Positions 25,140-34,478 of a stretch of 64,000 nt of DNA are shown piece after piece. This stretch comes from Cupriavidus pauculus (GTDB lineage: Bacteria > Pseudomonadota > Gammaproteobacteria > Burkholderiales > Burkholderiaceae), in assembly GCF_008693385.1 (NCBI RefSeq), contig NZ_CP044065.1, positions 2,418,001 through 2,482,000 of the forward strand, written 5' to 3'. The position numbers and the translations under genes are program-made. The notes below the pieces were generated by a model. That model saw only the letters and a list, made by a program, of their open reading frames with translations. It searched no databases and was not told the origin of the DNA. Positions within the stretch are counted from its first letter, which is position 1; each line of letters begins with the position of its first letter.

Positions 25140-27272
25140 TTAGCCACGGAGATCGTCCAAAAACTCTGACGCAGGCTCGGTGCTCGTCACAAGCAATCGG
25201 TCACGGGCACGCGTGCATGCAACATAGAGCAGGTTCCGCTCGGTATTGTAGACCTCTTCAAGATCTGAATCGTCGGCAACTGCTGCAATGCGCTCCTGCA
25301 AAGGGATGACTTCGTCGTCGCACGCCATCACCGCTACAGCGCGGAATTCCAATCCCTTTGCGAGATGCATCGTACAGATTGATGCTCGACCGCTCGTGAT
25401 CTCGACATGTGCGTCCAGTACGCCGAGTGGGATCCCTGCAGCCTTGACGGCCACGACGGCGCGATCCAACTGTGCATCGGACCTGACGAAGATCCCCAGT
25501 TCATGCGGCATCAAGCCGTCTTTCAGACGTTCCAGAAGCCAGGCGGTCACAGCCTGGCATTCTTCGGCCTCAGATTTGAATGAGCGAACCTCTGGAGCAG
25601 GCCCATTGAAGACTGACACGGTACCGCGCCGATCCTCCGTATTGCCGTCCACGTCCGAGAAGTCAGGCCCAAGTAGCTGGTCGGCTTGAGCCCGAATCTG
25701 ATGCGATGTTCGATAGTTGATGTGCAAGGTGCGCGCCCGTCCGCGCACGTCCACACCTAAGGATTTCCATGAGAAGGGCTGCTGGAATATCCGCTGTCCC
25801 AGGTCGCCAGCAAAGAATAGGCTGTTAGGGCGAACATGGCCCTCACTAGCGCCGATGGCCGCGAGGAACTTGAGCTGAGCGATGCTGACATCCTGCGCTT
25901 CATCGATCACCACAAACTCGAAGGGCGGTTGCCGCAGCGTCTCCATCTTCTCAGCCAGTCGGAAGAACATCTCAGCCTGCGTGATCAGCCCCCGTCGTTG
26001 CAAGATCAATTGCACACGTTCAAAGACCGCCCACAGGGCGCTGCGCTGTGCCTCTGACAGCCTGGTCTTACGTCCCAATCGCTTGACATCCCGATAGGAT
26101 TCCCAGGTCTTGAGCTGCCAAGCATCGACAAGATCAGCCCACTCACCATGGATGAACCGCTGGCTGAACTTCAAGCTCGGTTCGGCCTTCACAGCCTCTA
26201 GCAAGACCTGACCTAGATCCGCCTGCGTCGCGAGCTTCGGCTTGCCCCAATACGCGGCGTACAGCCGCTTGCCGATGGCTTCCATGGCATGGATTTCGAG
26301 CCTTTCAGCTAGCCTTGGCTGATTGCCGATCAGGTTTTGTAGCTTTGTCCCCAACGCGCTAGCCAAAGTGTCGGAGAATGTGACCAGCAACACGCGACTG
26401 TCTTGATTCTGGCGAGTCAGATGCACCGCTCGATGCAGTGCTACGATGGTCTTGCCAGTACCTGCCGACCCCGAGATCCGCGCTGGTCCTGTGTAGTCGC
26501 GCTCGACCCATTGCCGCTGCGCAGGGTGAAGGAAGACAGTCCATTTCTCCCATGGAAAGTCGAAGGCACGCTCCAACTCTTCCACGTCCTTCATGACGCG
26601 GAATCGACGCAGCGCATCCGGGTGATTGAATGGATCTACGCCAGGTCGTGCTCCGGCAACGGACGTCGGCACGCCGCCCGTTGCCAACTCCAGCAACGCC
26701 TCCGCTGCCTCGGCCGGAAGATGCTCTGCGAGGATCAGCAAGCTGTCTTCGTTCGCCGCTCGAACATCGGCCAGCCATTCGGGCGGTACGCCGTAGCCAA
26801 GAAGCTCCTCGTCCGAGCAGCCAACAAAGAGTTGCGGCTTTTGCTGTCGTTGATGGCCTTTGGGAAAACCGCCTGCATGGCCTCCAAAGCCTTCGGTAGC
26901 TGAGTCGCCACCGGCAGCACGCTTACCAACAATTTCTTCTACGCGCTCGTGAATCTCAACCCACTGTGCCGCGCCTGTTTTGGGATGAACCTCAAGCTTC
27001 CTTCGCTCCGCCCACTTGTAGGCCTTGTCGTGATGATCAACGTAGCAGAGCAGGAAGCTGGTCGCGGTCCGGTGCACGATGAGCCGGATGTCGCTATTGA
27101 CCCGGACAGACCAAAAGTTCTTGTCCTTCGACTGGTCGATCTTGTGCAGGCTCATGCTCGGATGCGCTGGGTTCAACTGCAAGTCGAAAGCGGTCGTCTT
27201 CACCGCCTTCTGCTCGTCGCCCGTGAGTCTCGCGAGGCTGTCGTTGAAGGTGTCGGAAATACGAAATTCCAT
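25140..27272 (-). CDS. UvrD-like SF1 helicase with N-terminal RelE/ParE-like domain
   Basis: 710 aa. Residues 1-95 resemble a RelE/ParE toxin fold: MEFRISDTFNDSLARL, then FWSVRVNSDIRLIVHR, then LLCYVDHHDKAYKWAERR. After a linker comes a complete superfamily 1 helicase: Walker A GSAGTGKT (268-275), VVIDEAQD (454-461), INYRTS (518-523) and VACTRARDRLLVTS near the end. It is the last gene of the operon Res - nuclease-like - Mod - helicase, starting 45 bp after the Mod stop. The RelE part could sense or cut RNA, or simply serve as a docking domain. The fusion next to a restriction system is the notable point. Confidence 0.88.
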   Translation of the reverse strand: MEFRISDTFNDSLARLTGDEQKAVKTTAFDLQLNPAHPSMSLHKIDQSKDKNFWSVRVNSDIRLIVHRTATSFLLCYVDHHDKAYKWAERRKLEVHPKTGAAQWVEIHERVEEIVGKRAAGGDSATEGFGGHAGGFPKGHQRQQKPQLFVGCSDEELLGYGVPPEWLADVRAANEDSLLILAEHLPAEAAEALLELATGGVPTSVAGARPGVDPFNHPDALRRFRVMKDVEELERAFDFPWEKWTVFLHPAQRQWVERDYTGPARISGSAGTGKTIVALHRAVHLTRQNQDSRVLLVTFSDTLASALGTKLQNLIGNQPRLAERLEIHAMEAIGKRLYAAYWGKPKLATQADLGQVLLEAVKAEPSLKFSQRFIHGEWADLVDAWQLKTWESYRDVKRLGRKTRLSEAQRSALWAVFERVQLILQRRGLITQAEMFFRLAEKMETLRQPPFEFVVIDEAQDVSIAQLKFLAAIGASEGHVRPNSLFFAGDLGQRIFQQPFSWKSLGVDVRGRARTLHINYRTSHQIRAQADQLLGPDFSDVDGNTEDRRGTVSVFNGPAPEVRSFKSEAEECQAVTAWLLERLKDGLMPHELGIFVRSDAQLDRAVVAVKAAGIPLGVLDAHVEITSGRASICTMHLAKGLEFRAVAVMACDDEVIPLQERIAAVADDSDLEEVYNTERNLLYVACTRARDRLLVTSTEPASEFLDDLRG

Positions 27273-27317
27273 CGCTCTACCTGTTAGATCAAACGGCTTT
27301 CGGAATGAACCCCAAAG

Positions 27318-30110
27318 TCATGAGACTTTGAACACTTTCATCACCTCGTCGCCCAGGTGGTTGATCACCTTCACGGCGATGCGCCCGGATTTCGGCTTGT
27401 CGAATGCGCGCGATGTGTCGCTGTTCAAGGTCGCCCAAGCGTCTTCGTTGATCTCCGCCTTCAGCGTGGTCTTGAGTGCCTTGTAGGGGTCGTTCGCACC
27501 AAGGAAATAGGCGTGGCGGACGAAGAAGCTTTCTTCGTTGTAGTCGGTGTCGATGAACCAGCAGGCAATGCCCTCGGCCCCGTCGCTGCGGACCTCGCCG
27601 GTGTTGGGGTGGAACACATCCACGCCATTGACCTTCACTCGCACCTGACCGCCTTCGGCGGGCAGGATGTCGATATCAGGTTCGCCGAAGATCACGAAAA
27701 GATTGCCCTTGCCCGTGTTCTTGAGGTCTTCTGCCATGTGGAGATCGGCATTCATACGCGCCTTCAGCACAGGAATGCGCCCCAACTTCTCGAACTCGGA
27801 GGAGTGCGCGTCGTAGTTGAAGGCGCAAGCGATCAGTACATCGAAGCCGGCATCGCCAGCTTCGCGCGCGGCGGCCACCAGGTCCGGTCGAGACACCGTG
27901 CCGAACTCCGGCCCAATAAAAATGGCGGCGCGCTTCTCGCCGGCACTGTCTTCGTAGCCCCCCTCGGCGCACACCAAATCGCCGGGCCAAGGAACCAGCG
28001 AGTTGAAAACGACCCTGTCTTCCTTGTGGGCCTGCTGCACACCAGCGGTCTTGAGGTTGTCAAGAATGATCTGCACAAAGTCGCGCGCAGCCTCGAAGTC
28101 GGCTTGCTGCTTGGCCACCTTAGGGTCGGCAGGATCGATCAGCTCGTCGTTTTCATCGATAGCCAGTACGCGATGCGGCGACAGACTTTCCACCGTGAAC
28201 GGACCTGCCACACGGACCTTCTTCTTGTCCTCGTACGGTTTGTCATAGAGGTACTCAAATTCAGCCTTGGCTGCAATGGATGCGTCAATCTCCTCTTGAC
28301 GAATAACTCGCAGTTTCCACCACTCAGCATGATCTCGCTGGACTGCTGCTGGCCACTTGGAATCAGGCAGACGAGGAATGCTCCATTCATGCCACGAAGT
28401 ACCGAGCGCGCTATTTATTCCCGCAAGAAGAGGCTCCAGTCGTAGCTGATACTTATCCCAAATTACATCGATCTCAGAGTTGTGAGCAACAGATCCCAGG
28501 GTTATTCTCGGCACGCGGTTGTATACAAATCCTTGTCGAACCGAGCCCCGAGTCGTCACATTACCCAGTGTCTTTCCGGTAAGTTGAGCCTCTTTAATCT
28601 GACCATCTTGACTATCTGTCAACAGGTAGTACGGATATCGAGCCCCCATAATTCGTGCACGGGCCAGCGCCAGCGCGACTCGAGAGGTATCAATCGTCAC
28701 CCACCGCCGTCCCCACTGCTCTGCAACAGTCGCAGTTGTGCCAGACCCACACGTGGGATCTAGAACCAAGTCGCCCGGATCCGTGGTCATCAACATACAG
28801 CGTTGAATAATCTTAGGATGCGTCTGCACAACGTATGTTTTGGTTTCCCCAAAGCCCGCCACGGTGTCCGGCCACGTATTCAAATAACTCATGCATGGGA
28901 AATCATCATAGTAGAGCTTATAGTAAAGCTTCGAGCCTAAGACAAAGAGACGGTCCGCCTTCTCAAGTCGATTCATGCCCTGCGTATTTGTTCTCCAGCT
29001 TTTTTTCCCACGCGGGAAGAAAGGCTGTCCTTTATGCTCATGGGTGAAAGTGCATGATGGCGTGAATCCCGACGACTCCAGAACTGACCTCTTAAAGACC
29101 CCAGCGGTTGAACCTACCGGGGCAGCGGAGAGATTCAGCTCTTCGTAGCCGACATCCTTGGCGCGAAATTTAAATTCCGGATTCCCATCAAACATCTTTT
29201 CCCGGTAGAGATTCTTATATTTGATTCTTTCTTTGTCCTTGGCGTACCAAACTATGTGATCAAAAACAGACTCGATCTTCCCGGACTCCAATGGCGTCAT
29301 GGACTGAAAATTTATCTGTGAAATAAAATTCTCATCACCAAAAACTTCATCGAGAAGCGCCCTAACTCGATGTACGTTCTCATCACCAATCTGAACAAAT
29401 ATCGATCCACTTTCATCGAGCAGATCACGAGCGACAGTTAGACGATCACGCAAATACGTCAAATAGGAATGAATCCCGTCGCGCCAAGTATCGCGAAAGG
29501 CCTTTACTTGTTCCGGTTCGCGAGTAATGTGCTCGGCATTGCCGTCCTTAACGTCGCGACTAGTGGTTGACCACTGAAAGTTACTATTGAACTTAATGCC
29601 ATACGGCGGATCAAGGTAGATGCACTGCACCTTGCCGCGCAGACCCTCGCGCTCTGCCAGCGAGGCCATGACTGCCAAGCTATCGCCCAGGATCATGCGG
29701 TTGGCCCAATGGGCGTCATGTGCATAGAACTCGGTCTTGGCGTCTTCGTTCGGCAAGCCGTTGAAGTCCGCGAACATGTCGACCTGCGGTGAGTCCGATC
29801 CCTGCGCGCGTTCAGTCCGCCGCTTGAGGTCGTCAATTAGCACCTTGGGGTGGACCTTCTCTTGTATGTATAGAGGCGGCGCGTGCACTACCAGGTCTGA
29901 CCAGTCCTGCTCATCCTTACCGCGCCAGACCAATTGTGGATCCAGGTCTCGGTTCCGCCCCTCGCGCTCGCGAGGGTACGCAACGCGCACCGGGCTCTGC
30001 TGCTCCTTCTTCATGACCGACTGGTACTCGGCCGTGGGAATGTTCTTGCGCTTGGCGTCTTCGTGTTTGATCGTCTCAACGCTCAGCGGGGAGGTCTTGT
30101 TAGTGGCCAT
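27318..30110 (-). CDS. mod: Type III-like DNA methyltransferase (Mod)
   Basis: 930 aa, longer than a standard Mod (about 650). The N6-adenine/N4-cytosine motif DPPY is at residues 167-170 (CIYLDPPYG). The SAM-binding motif DPTCGSGTTATVAEQWG follows at about 445, which is the beta-group order used by type III enzymes. The last 400 residues form an added domain with no motif I can name. It starts 3 bp after the stop of the small nuclease-like gene and is in one operon with Res. It should mark self DNA and give specificity to the complex. Confidence 0.92.
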   Translation of the reverse strand: MATNKTSPLSVETIKHEDAKRKNIPTAEYQSVMKKEQQSPVRVAYPREREGRNRDLDPQLVWRGKDEQDWSDLVVHAPPLYIQEKVHPKVLIDDLKRRTERAQGSDSPQVDMFADFNGLPNEDAKTEFYAHDAHWANRMILGDSLAVMASLAEREGLRGKVQCIYLDPPYGIKFNSNFQWSTTSRDVKDGNAEHITREPEQVKAFRDTWRDGIHSYLTYLRDRLTVARDLLDESGSIFVQIGDENVHRVRALLDEVFGDENFISQINFQSMTPLESGKIESVFDHIVWYAKDKERIKYKNLYREKMFDGNPEFKFRAKDVGYEELNLSAAPVGSTAGVFKRSVLESSGFTPSCTFTHEHKGQPFFPRGKKSWRTNTQGMNRLEKADRLFVLGSKLYYKLYYDDFPCMSYLNTWPDTVAGFGETKTYVVQTHPKIIQRCMLMTTDPGDLVLDPTCGSGTTATVAEQWGRRWVTIDTSRVALALARARIMGARYPYYLLTDSQDGQIKEAQLTGKTLGNVTTRGSVRQGFVYNRVPRITLGSVAHNSEIDVIWDKYQLRLEPLLAGINSALGTSWHEWSIPRLPDSKWPAAVQRDHAEWWKLRVIRQEEIDASIAAKAEFEYLYDKPYEDKKKVRVAGPFTVESLSPHRVLAIDENDELIDPADPKVAKQQADFEAARDFVQIILDNLKTAGVQQAHKEDRVVFNSLVPWPGDLVCAEGGYEDSAGEKRAAIFIGPEFGTVSRPDLVAAAREAGDAGFDVLIACAFNYDAHSSEFEKLGRIPVLKARMNADLHMAEDLKNTGKGNLFVIFGEPDIDILPAEGGQVRVKVNGVDVFHPNTGEVRSDGAEGIACWFIDTDYNEESFFVRHAYFLGANDPYKALKTTLKAEINEDAWATLNSDTSRAFDKPKSGRIAVKVINHLGDEVMKVFKVS

Positions 30111-30113
30111 GGT

Positions 30114-30749
30114 TCAAATTTCAGAGCTAGCTGAGGCGTCGGAAACGGGATTGAAGAGATTGCAGTTGTAGTGAGCGACGGTTCGGAGGTCGCCAGTGGC
30201 GTGCAAATGCGCCGTCTTGAAGGCCCACTTGATTGGCAAAGCTGTACTCTTGCCCTGTTGGGATGAGGGCATCGACTTGTCCATGTCTTCGCGAAGTTCC
30301 TTGGCAATGCCAGCGATGTTTTTCTTCTTTACGAAAGACAGCATGAGGCATTGAGCCTCTCTCCCAGTCATGTACCGGCCCATTAGTTGTGCCAGGCCCT
30401 TCTTGTGCAGATTGGGGCCGTCATACACTTTGGCTTCGCCTAGAGAAAACAACAGTGGGTAGCTGTGATCGAGCGAGACCGTCAAGTCAACATGACCGTT
30501 CGAGTTCTCCTCTTGGCTGACGGTTAGCCCCGGCATGCGTAGCCCCATCGCTAACGCCGCAACCAGCCCTGTCTCGCCAAGGCCCGCAAAGTTCTTGCTA
30601 TTCGCCTCAAGATCGTGAATTGCCCGAGCGAGCCAGGGCGCAAAGGCATCGTCGAAATCCGCTTCCGTCACGGTTGTCAGCAATTCAACCGCCTCCGGAC
30701 AACGCCTCGCGAGGATTTCGCACAAACGCTTCAAGTTGCTATCAGCCAT
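30114..30749 (-). CDS. Putative PD-(D/E)XK nuclease-like protein between Res and Mod
   Basis: 211 aa counting from ATG 30749, which overlaps the Res stop as ATGGCTGA; 30770 is an alternative. Residues about 80-110 contain GHVDLTVSLDHSYPLLFSLG followed by EAKVYDG, i.e. an Asp, a hydrophobic strand and E-x-K. That is the spacing expected of a PD-(D/E)XK core. The remainder is helical. Standard type III systems have only Mod and Res, so an extra nuclease-like subunit is a deviation. Fold assignment is from motif pattern only. Confidence 0.65.
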   Translation of the reverse strand: MADSNLKRLCEILARRCPEAVELLTTVTEADFDDAFAPWLARAIHDLEANSKNFAGLGETGLVAALAMGLRMPGLTVSQEENSNGHVDLTVSLDHSYPLLFSLGEAKVYDGPNLHKKGLAQLMGRYMTGREAQCLMLSFVKKKNIAGIAKELREDMDKSMPSSQQGKSTALPIKWAFKTAHLHATGDLRTVAHYNCNLFNPVSDASASSEI

Positions 30750-33700
30750 TGGGGAGCTCCCCAAGGCCATAGCCGAGCCAGCTCACGCGGACTTCAGAGG
30801 CCCATTCGTCCCATGCCCAAGGTGCACCATTAGCGCCACGCTCCGTCGCCCTTCGCTTTAGCAGAGCGTCGCGCAATGTGACTTGAGAGTTTGATTCGCC
30901 GTCTATCAACTTCATCTGAAATCGGCCCTTGCTTTCGCCGCTAAGCGCAGCAAGGATCGCGATCACGTTGGCCGGATCAACCTGGTTTTGGGCGGCTACT
31001 CTTTCAATGTCCGACAAGGTCAACTCACCATACTCATGCAGCGCGGCGCTACGCCAGAGGGACTCCAAGACAGGTCGGACCCATGGAATCGAAGTGGCTT
31101 CTGCTCGCAGCACGTCCTCGGATGATTCGATGTAGCCTGCGACATCAGGCGTTCTCAGCCCGGTCACACGTTCCATCATCAGGTCGAACTCAGAGGCAAC
31201 TTCCTTCTCGAAGTCATGCTGCAATTGGTAGACGTCGGCGAACTCGACAAAGGCCCAACGGCCATAGCCGCCTAGATTGTTGACGCCCGGCACCCAGTAG
31301 GTGTCCATGGTCAGCTTCTTGTCTTTGGCATCTTCGCCCCTGTAGCCCTTGATTTCGACGATCAGATTCAGAAGATCGTCGGCGCCGTGGCCGTCGTCGA
31401 TCTGTACGATGAAATCGGGCCGGTACTTGCGCGTCTCTGAGCCGTAGCGATACGGCACCTCAAGGCCCAGGTTGTGGTTCTTGACGTAGGCCACAACACG
31501 CGGATGCCGCTCGGCAACGCGGCAAAATTCCGCTTCCCAGTCGCTGTCCAGGATGACCCAGTTGACGTGGCACTTGGGAGGCGGGCCGCTGGTTTCCCAA
31601 CGTTCAGTCTTCGATGTGTTGAAGTTGACGAAACGGGTGGTGCCGGTTGCGTTGTAGGGGTCCAGCACCGCCTTGATTGGGCGCATGTTCGCTTGCTCGG
31701 CCTTGGTAATGGCTGCGGTGATGCGGTTGCAAGCCTCATCTGCCAGTTCCTGGTACATCAACTGCGCGGGATAGGTGTCGCCCTTGCAGGTCAGGCAGGT
31801 GTCCAGCCATTCCTTGGTGATACGCTTGAGTTGGCCGAACAGATGCAGCTTGGGTTCGTCGCCGGGGTCACGCCAGTGATTCATCAGCAGGCGCTTGGTG
31901 AGGTGCATCAGCAAGGTGGAGTGCCGCATGTCAGCCAGGTGCTCAAGGCTGAGGTCCACGGTCTCGCCAATGATGCCAGCGTTCTGCGTAATGGACGGGC
32001 CGACCAAGTCGGGCGTCAGCACCATCTGCGAGTCCGCAGTGAACTCCGCCGTCAACCGCTCTTCGGGCAGTTCGACCCGATAGCCTTGCACTCGGGGAAA
32101 CTGAATCTCCAGCGCCGCACGATCCTGCAATGCACGCACCTGCACCGTCTCGCGCGGAGGCTGCGGCTTTGATATGACGGGCTTGGCCGTGAAGTCAAAC
32201 GGGATGCCTAGCACGTCAGCGTACTCGACGTTGAACAATCCTTCCTCGTTCAAGTCGTAGGACTGGCGGCGTAGGGCGCGGCCGATCACCTGCTCGCAGA
32301 GCAACTGCGTGCCGAACGCACGAACCCCCAGCACATGGGTAACGGTGTTCGCGTCCCAGCCCTCGGTCAGCATGGATACCGACACGACACAGCGAATGGA
32401 GTCACCCAGCCGGCCTGCCTTACCAACTGTGTTCATGACCTCACGCAGCAGACGCGCGTCGTCAAAGTCCTTACCGGACCGAAGTTCGTCGGCCAGCGCA
32501 CCGCCGCGCTCGAAAACCTCATGCTTGAACTGCTCAATCTCCGGTCCTGCGGCGGCACGGAAGCTGTCATCCAGTGCTTCACCGGATTCCAACTGCTCGC
32601 TGTCGATTAACAGCGTGCGGGGGCGTCCATATGGGTTGCCATACTCGTCGGTGTTACGGAACAGTTCCAGGCGGCCAGGCACAGGCGTCTGGCTACCGTC
32701 TTCGTTCTCGCGAGTAAAGCCTGAGATGAAGTCGTAGACCAGTTTGGATGTGGACGTGTTGTTGCAGACGACGATGAAGCAAGGAGGTACCTTAATGCCG
32801 GCCGCTTGCCACAAGTCGAAGGTCCTCCGGTAATGGCCATATAAGGCCTCCAGTGCCGTTTGCAGTTCGACCGGCAGGCTTAAGGGGTCCAACGACTTTG
32901 CTGCCCCTCGGCCCTTTTTGGGCATGCGTGTGCGGATGTGCTCCCACAGGTTGCGGAACTTTGGCATCTCGCCGCCGGGGATGTTGTCGGCCACGGGTAC
33001 GCGAGGCAACTTGACGATGCCGCATTCGATGGCGTCCATCAGCGAAAAGTCGCTCATCGTCCAGGGGAACAGAGTGCCCTCGACATAGCCAGAGCCCGCC
33101 AGGAAGAACGGCGTAGCGGACAGGTCAATCACCTTGGCAACCCCCAGCTTGCGGTTGACCGCCTCCAGGCCAGTGATCCACATGCGGGCCGCCTCGTTGT
33201 TCTCCTCGGCTTCCTTCTTCTCGTCGCCCTTCAGATCATCAGTTTCGGCGTCAGGCTTCTCGCGGTAGCAGTGGTGAGCCTCATCGTTGATGACCAGGAT
33301 GTTGGTCATGCCCATCAGGTCGGGCATGACACGCTGGAGCATCTGACCTTCAGTCTCCAAGGTATTCAGCTCATCGCCGCCGCGGCCCTGCAGCAGCCGA
33401 CGGCCGCCCTTGGATAGATCGATACGCTCTCGAAGTTTGAAAGCGTGGTAGTTCGTGATGACGATCTTTGCGCGGTTCAGATCCTCCAACATGTCGCTGG
33501 GGACCAGCTCGCGACTGGCATAGTAGCTGTCCGGGTCGTTGGGCTGCAGAACGCGAAGGCGATCCTTGATGGTCAAGCCAGGAGCGACCAGGAGGAAGCC
33601 TCGGGTGAACTTTTTGCTGCCGGGCCGACGCACCGCATTGACGGTTTGCCAGGCGATGATCATCGCCATTACCGTCGTCTTGCCAGCGCCTGTGGCCAAC

Positions 33701-34209
33701 TTGAGCGCCAAACGCATCAGTTCCGGGTTGGCATCGTTGTTGGCATTGGCCAGGTGATCGAGGAAAGTCTGGCCAATCTTGCCGACCTGCGGCGCTACCT
33801 CACTAAGCCATATGACCGTCTCTGCCGCTTCAACTTGGCAGAAAAAAGGGCGAATGCTGCTGAAGGCGTGATGCCGCCAGTGCTGCAGCAATCGGGCCGT
33901 CTCCGGCGTGACTCGCCAATCCGCGGGATTCTTCAGGGCACGCCACTTATCGACCTCCTGGCGCACCGAGTTGATGATGGCCGTGTGGTCGTAGGCCTGT
34001 GCCTGGGTCGAGAGATCGTCGAACAGCAGACTGTCCTGCTTCGCCCCTTTTTGCTTCTTGGCCTTTGGGATGGGCGTGATGAATTCAGCCCTGCGGCGAG
34101 CTTCGACGATCTGTTGGGTTGGTTGTCCGGTCGCGTCAAGCTCCCAGTGACGCCCCGGATACTCGTACGGAGAATTGAGAATCGGCTTCTCAAAAAACTG
34201 ATTTGTCAT
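30742..34209 (-). CDS. res: Type III-like restriction endonuclease subunit (Res), DEAD/DEAH helicase
   Basis: 1155 aa. Helicase motifs: KLATGAGKTTV near residue 170, VINDEAHHCYRE near 307, SMLTEGWDANTVTHVLG and QVIGRALRR further on. The C-terminal nuclease core is YRPDFIVQIDDG near 928 and LIVEIKGYRGEDAKDKK near 950, a D...E-x-K site. It should translocate on or unwind DNA and cut unmethylated targets together with Mod. It is the first gene of a four-gene operon on the minus strand. The 269 bp upstream (34210-34478) hold no gene and presumably the promoter. Confidence 0.92.
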   Translation of the reverse strand: MTNQFFEKPILNSPYEYPGRHWELDATGQPTQQIVEARRRAEFITPIPKAKKQKGAKQDSLLFDDLSTQAQAYDHTAIINSVRQEVDKWRALKNPADWRVTPETARLLQHWRHHAFSSIRPFFCQVEAAETVIWLSEVAPQVGKIGQTFLDHLANANNDANPELMRLALKLATGAGKTTVMAMIIAWQTVNAVRRPGSKKFTRGFLLVAPGLTIKDRLRVLQPNDPDSYYASRELVPSDMLEDLNRAKIVITNYHAFKLRERIDLSKGGRRLLQGRGGDELNTLETEGQMLQRVMPDLMGMTNILVINDEAHHCYREKPDAETDDLKGDEKKEAEENNEAARMWITGLEAVNRKLGVAKVIDLSATPFFLAGSGYVEGTLFPWTMSDFSLMDAIECGIVKLPRVPVADNIPGGEMPKFRNLWEHIRTRMPKKGRGAAKSLDPLSLPVELQTALEALYGHYRRTFDLWQAAGIKVPPCFIVVCNNTSTSKLVYDFISGFTRENEDGSQTPVPGRLELFRNTDEYGNPYGRPRTLLIDSEQLESGEALDDSFRAAAGPEIEQFKHEVFERGGALADELRSGKDFDDARLLREVMNTVGKAGRLGDSIRCVVSVSMLTEGWDANTVTHVLGVRAFGTQLLCEQVIGRALRRQSYDLNEEGLFNVEYADVLGIPFDFTAKPVISKPQPPRETVQVRALQDRAALEIQFPRVQGYRVELPEERLTAEFTADSQMVLTPDLVGPSITQNAGIIGETVDLSLEHLADMRHSTLLMHLTKRLLMNHWRDPGDEPKLHLFGQLKRITKEWLDTCLTCKGDTYPAQLMYQELADEACNRITAAITKAEQANMRPIKAVLDPYNATGTTRFVNFNTSKTERWETSGPPPKCHVNWVILDSDWEAEFCRVAERHPRVVAYVKNHNLGLEVPYRYGSETRKYRPDFIVQIDDGHGADDLLNLIVEIKGYRGEDAKDKKLTMDTYWVPGVNNLGGYGRWAFVEFADVYQLQHDFEKEVASEFDLMMERVTGLRTPDVAGYIESSEDVLRAEATSIPWVRPVLESLWRSAALHEYGELTLSDIERVAAQNQVDPANVIAILAALSGESKGRFQMKLIDGESNSQVTLRDALLKRRATERGANGAPWAWDEWASEVRVSWLGYGLGELPNG

Positions 34210-34478
34210 TCAAGGCCTATTATTATTTTCATTCACTGCGACGAAATGTTCAGCTGGAAGTTGGGCTTCAGTGGAAGAAAACGTCCGATGAGTGTGCTGA
34301 ATTTGGCTCATATTCTATAGCAACCGGGATCGCCAATTGTGCCGCATTAGGTTCCTCGAACCGCCTTGTTTGGGGCGCACCTCACTTCCCTTGGTGATCC
34401 AAATGTGATTTATGCATCACCAAATTCACTACCAAGGAAAAGGCCGGATTGCTGAGCCCGCAATTGCTACTTCATCAA

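Noticed and set aside
27357..28445. 362-codon plus-strand frame within mod
   Set aside because: Antisense shadow of the methyltransferase gene; no independent features.
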